From an uncultured Collinsella sp. (lineage in GTDB: Bacteria; Actinomycetota; Coriobacteriia; Coriobacteriales; Coriobacteriaceae), in the NCBI GenBank assembly GCA_900550195.1, contig URRB01000003.1:62001-126000 (forward strand): a DNA stretch of 64,000 bases, written 5' to 3'. Of this stretch, positions 63,561 through 64,000 are shown piece by piece. Both the position numbers and the translations under genes were made by a program. The notes under the pieces were generated by a model. It had not been told where the DNA came from. It ran no database searches and saw nothing but the letters and a program-made list of their open reading frames with translations. The first letter of the stretch is position 1, and each line of letters begins with the position of its first letter.

Positions 63561-64000
63561 CTAATGGATAAGCTTAAAGTCCAAGTGTCCACGCGTGGTA
63601 TTGACGCGCGAGACCTCGATAATCACGCGCTGGCCCAGTTCATAGCGAGTCCCCGTGTCGGCGCCCGTCAGCGTAAGCGCGTCCTCGTCGAACTCGAACC
63701 ACTCGTTGCTCAGGCTCTTAATTGAAACCAGGCCCTCGACCTGTGTTAGGTCCAAGCGCACAAAGAGGCCCATGCTGCTAACCCACGAGACGGTTCCGGC
63801 ATAGCGCTCACCCAAACGGTCCTCATAGTACTGGGCAATCTTGATCTTTTGCGTCGCATGGCTGGCGGCATCTGCCGCGCGCTCGGCATCGCTACATGCG
63901 CGGCAGATCTGCGGCAGAATGCGCGGCAGCGACTCGCGCCCCTTGCCGATCAGCCGCGGCGTACGGACCAAGGCGTCCTTGCCGCCGAGCTGCTCATAGG
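63561..64000 (-). CDS. rnr: Ribonuclease R (3' part, enters from the window edge)
   Basis: This is the C-terminal 146 residues of an RNB-family 3'-5' exoribonuclease. After the end of the catalytic domain (RACSDAERAADAAS, the conserved SxxERxA-like region) comes an S1 RNA-binding domain: YAGTVSWVSSMGLFVRLD, then VEGLVSIKSL and YELGQRVIIEVSRVNTTRGHLDF. The gene begins outside the window. RNase R degrades messages released by trans-translation, and smpB lies 4 kb downstream on the same strand. Confidence 0.92.
   Translation of the reverse strand, partial: YEQLGGKDALVRTPRLIGKGRESLPRILPQICRACSDAERAADAASHATQKIKIAQYYEDRLGERYAGTVSWVSSMGLFVRLDLTQVEGLVSIKSLSNEWFEFDEDALTLTGADTGTRYELGQRVIIEVSRVNTTRGHLDFKLIH

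Overview
The window looks like a chromosomal segment of a high-GC, Gram-positive anaerobe of the Coriobacteriia, most likely Collinsella or a close relative. That is inference from gene content and style: an AddAB recombinase, a group A [FeFe]-hydrogenase operon, an anaerobic fucO-type alcohol dehydrogenase, an LPXTG-anchored surface protein, a phospho-beta-glucoside PTS, rubredoxin, and GC-rich codon use throughout. No plasmid or prophage backbone is visible.

Layout. 1-8.7 kb (minus strand): the 5' part of dnaE, then addA and addB. 8.8-12.9 kb: a TrpR-like regulator, a small YvlD-type membrane protein, and an Rrf2 regulator divergent from cysK and mnmA (cysteine and tRNA thiolation). 13-16.4 kb: an M42 aminopeptidase, a FucO-like dehydrogenase and a DUF1275 membrane protein. 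16.6-18.8 kb: a YgiQ-type radical SAM protein. 18.9-22.9 kb: PTS EIIBC plus GH1 glycosidase, with a divergent AraC regulator. 22.9-24.3 kb: a CPBP protease and an orphan RelB/DinJ antitoxin between two related repeats. 24.3-30.4 kb: one compact operon with an unusual NuoF/GltD-like flavoprotein, an [FeFe]-hydrogenase, a lipoprotein solute-binding protein and a permease-ATPase fusion. 30.7-34.4 kb: an EFR1-type flavodoxin/ferredoxin and a DEAD-box helicase with a long RG-rich tail. 34.9-41.8 kb: an FHA protein, a membrane Ser/Thr kinase and a 1111-residue coiled-coil/CAP/LPXTG surface protein. 42.2-45.3 kb: copA, copZ and csoR behind a clear CsoR operator. 45.4-49.7 kb: a zinc-ribbon membrane protein, an amidohydrolase, an AbiEi/DUF559-like protein and an orphan gene. 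50-58 kb: gltD, gltB and an Nramp transporter. 58.1-64 kb: rubredoxin, flavin reductase, smpB, a TPR protein, tRNA-Gln and tRNA-Glu, a fragment resembling part of a MarR-type regulator, an ArsC/Spx-like protein, a VanZ-like protein, a serine recombinase and the 3' part of rnr.

The most striking non-coding feature is a family of 59-bp palindromes (17-bp arms close to TGTCTCGATCTGTAACA around a variable 25-nt centre). Thirteen complete copies and one half copy lie between 34.6 and 58.0 kb. In pairs and triplets they are spaced 80-81 bp start to start, with 21-22-bp variable spacers. They occur only between genes and bracket the FHA/kinase/surface-protein locus, the AbiEi/DUF559-like gene, the copper operon promoter and the gltB-mntH divergence. 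At least five other palindromic repeat families are present, so this genome carries a rich set of intergenic palindromes with no obvious function.
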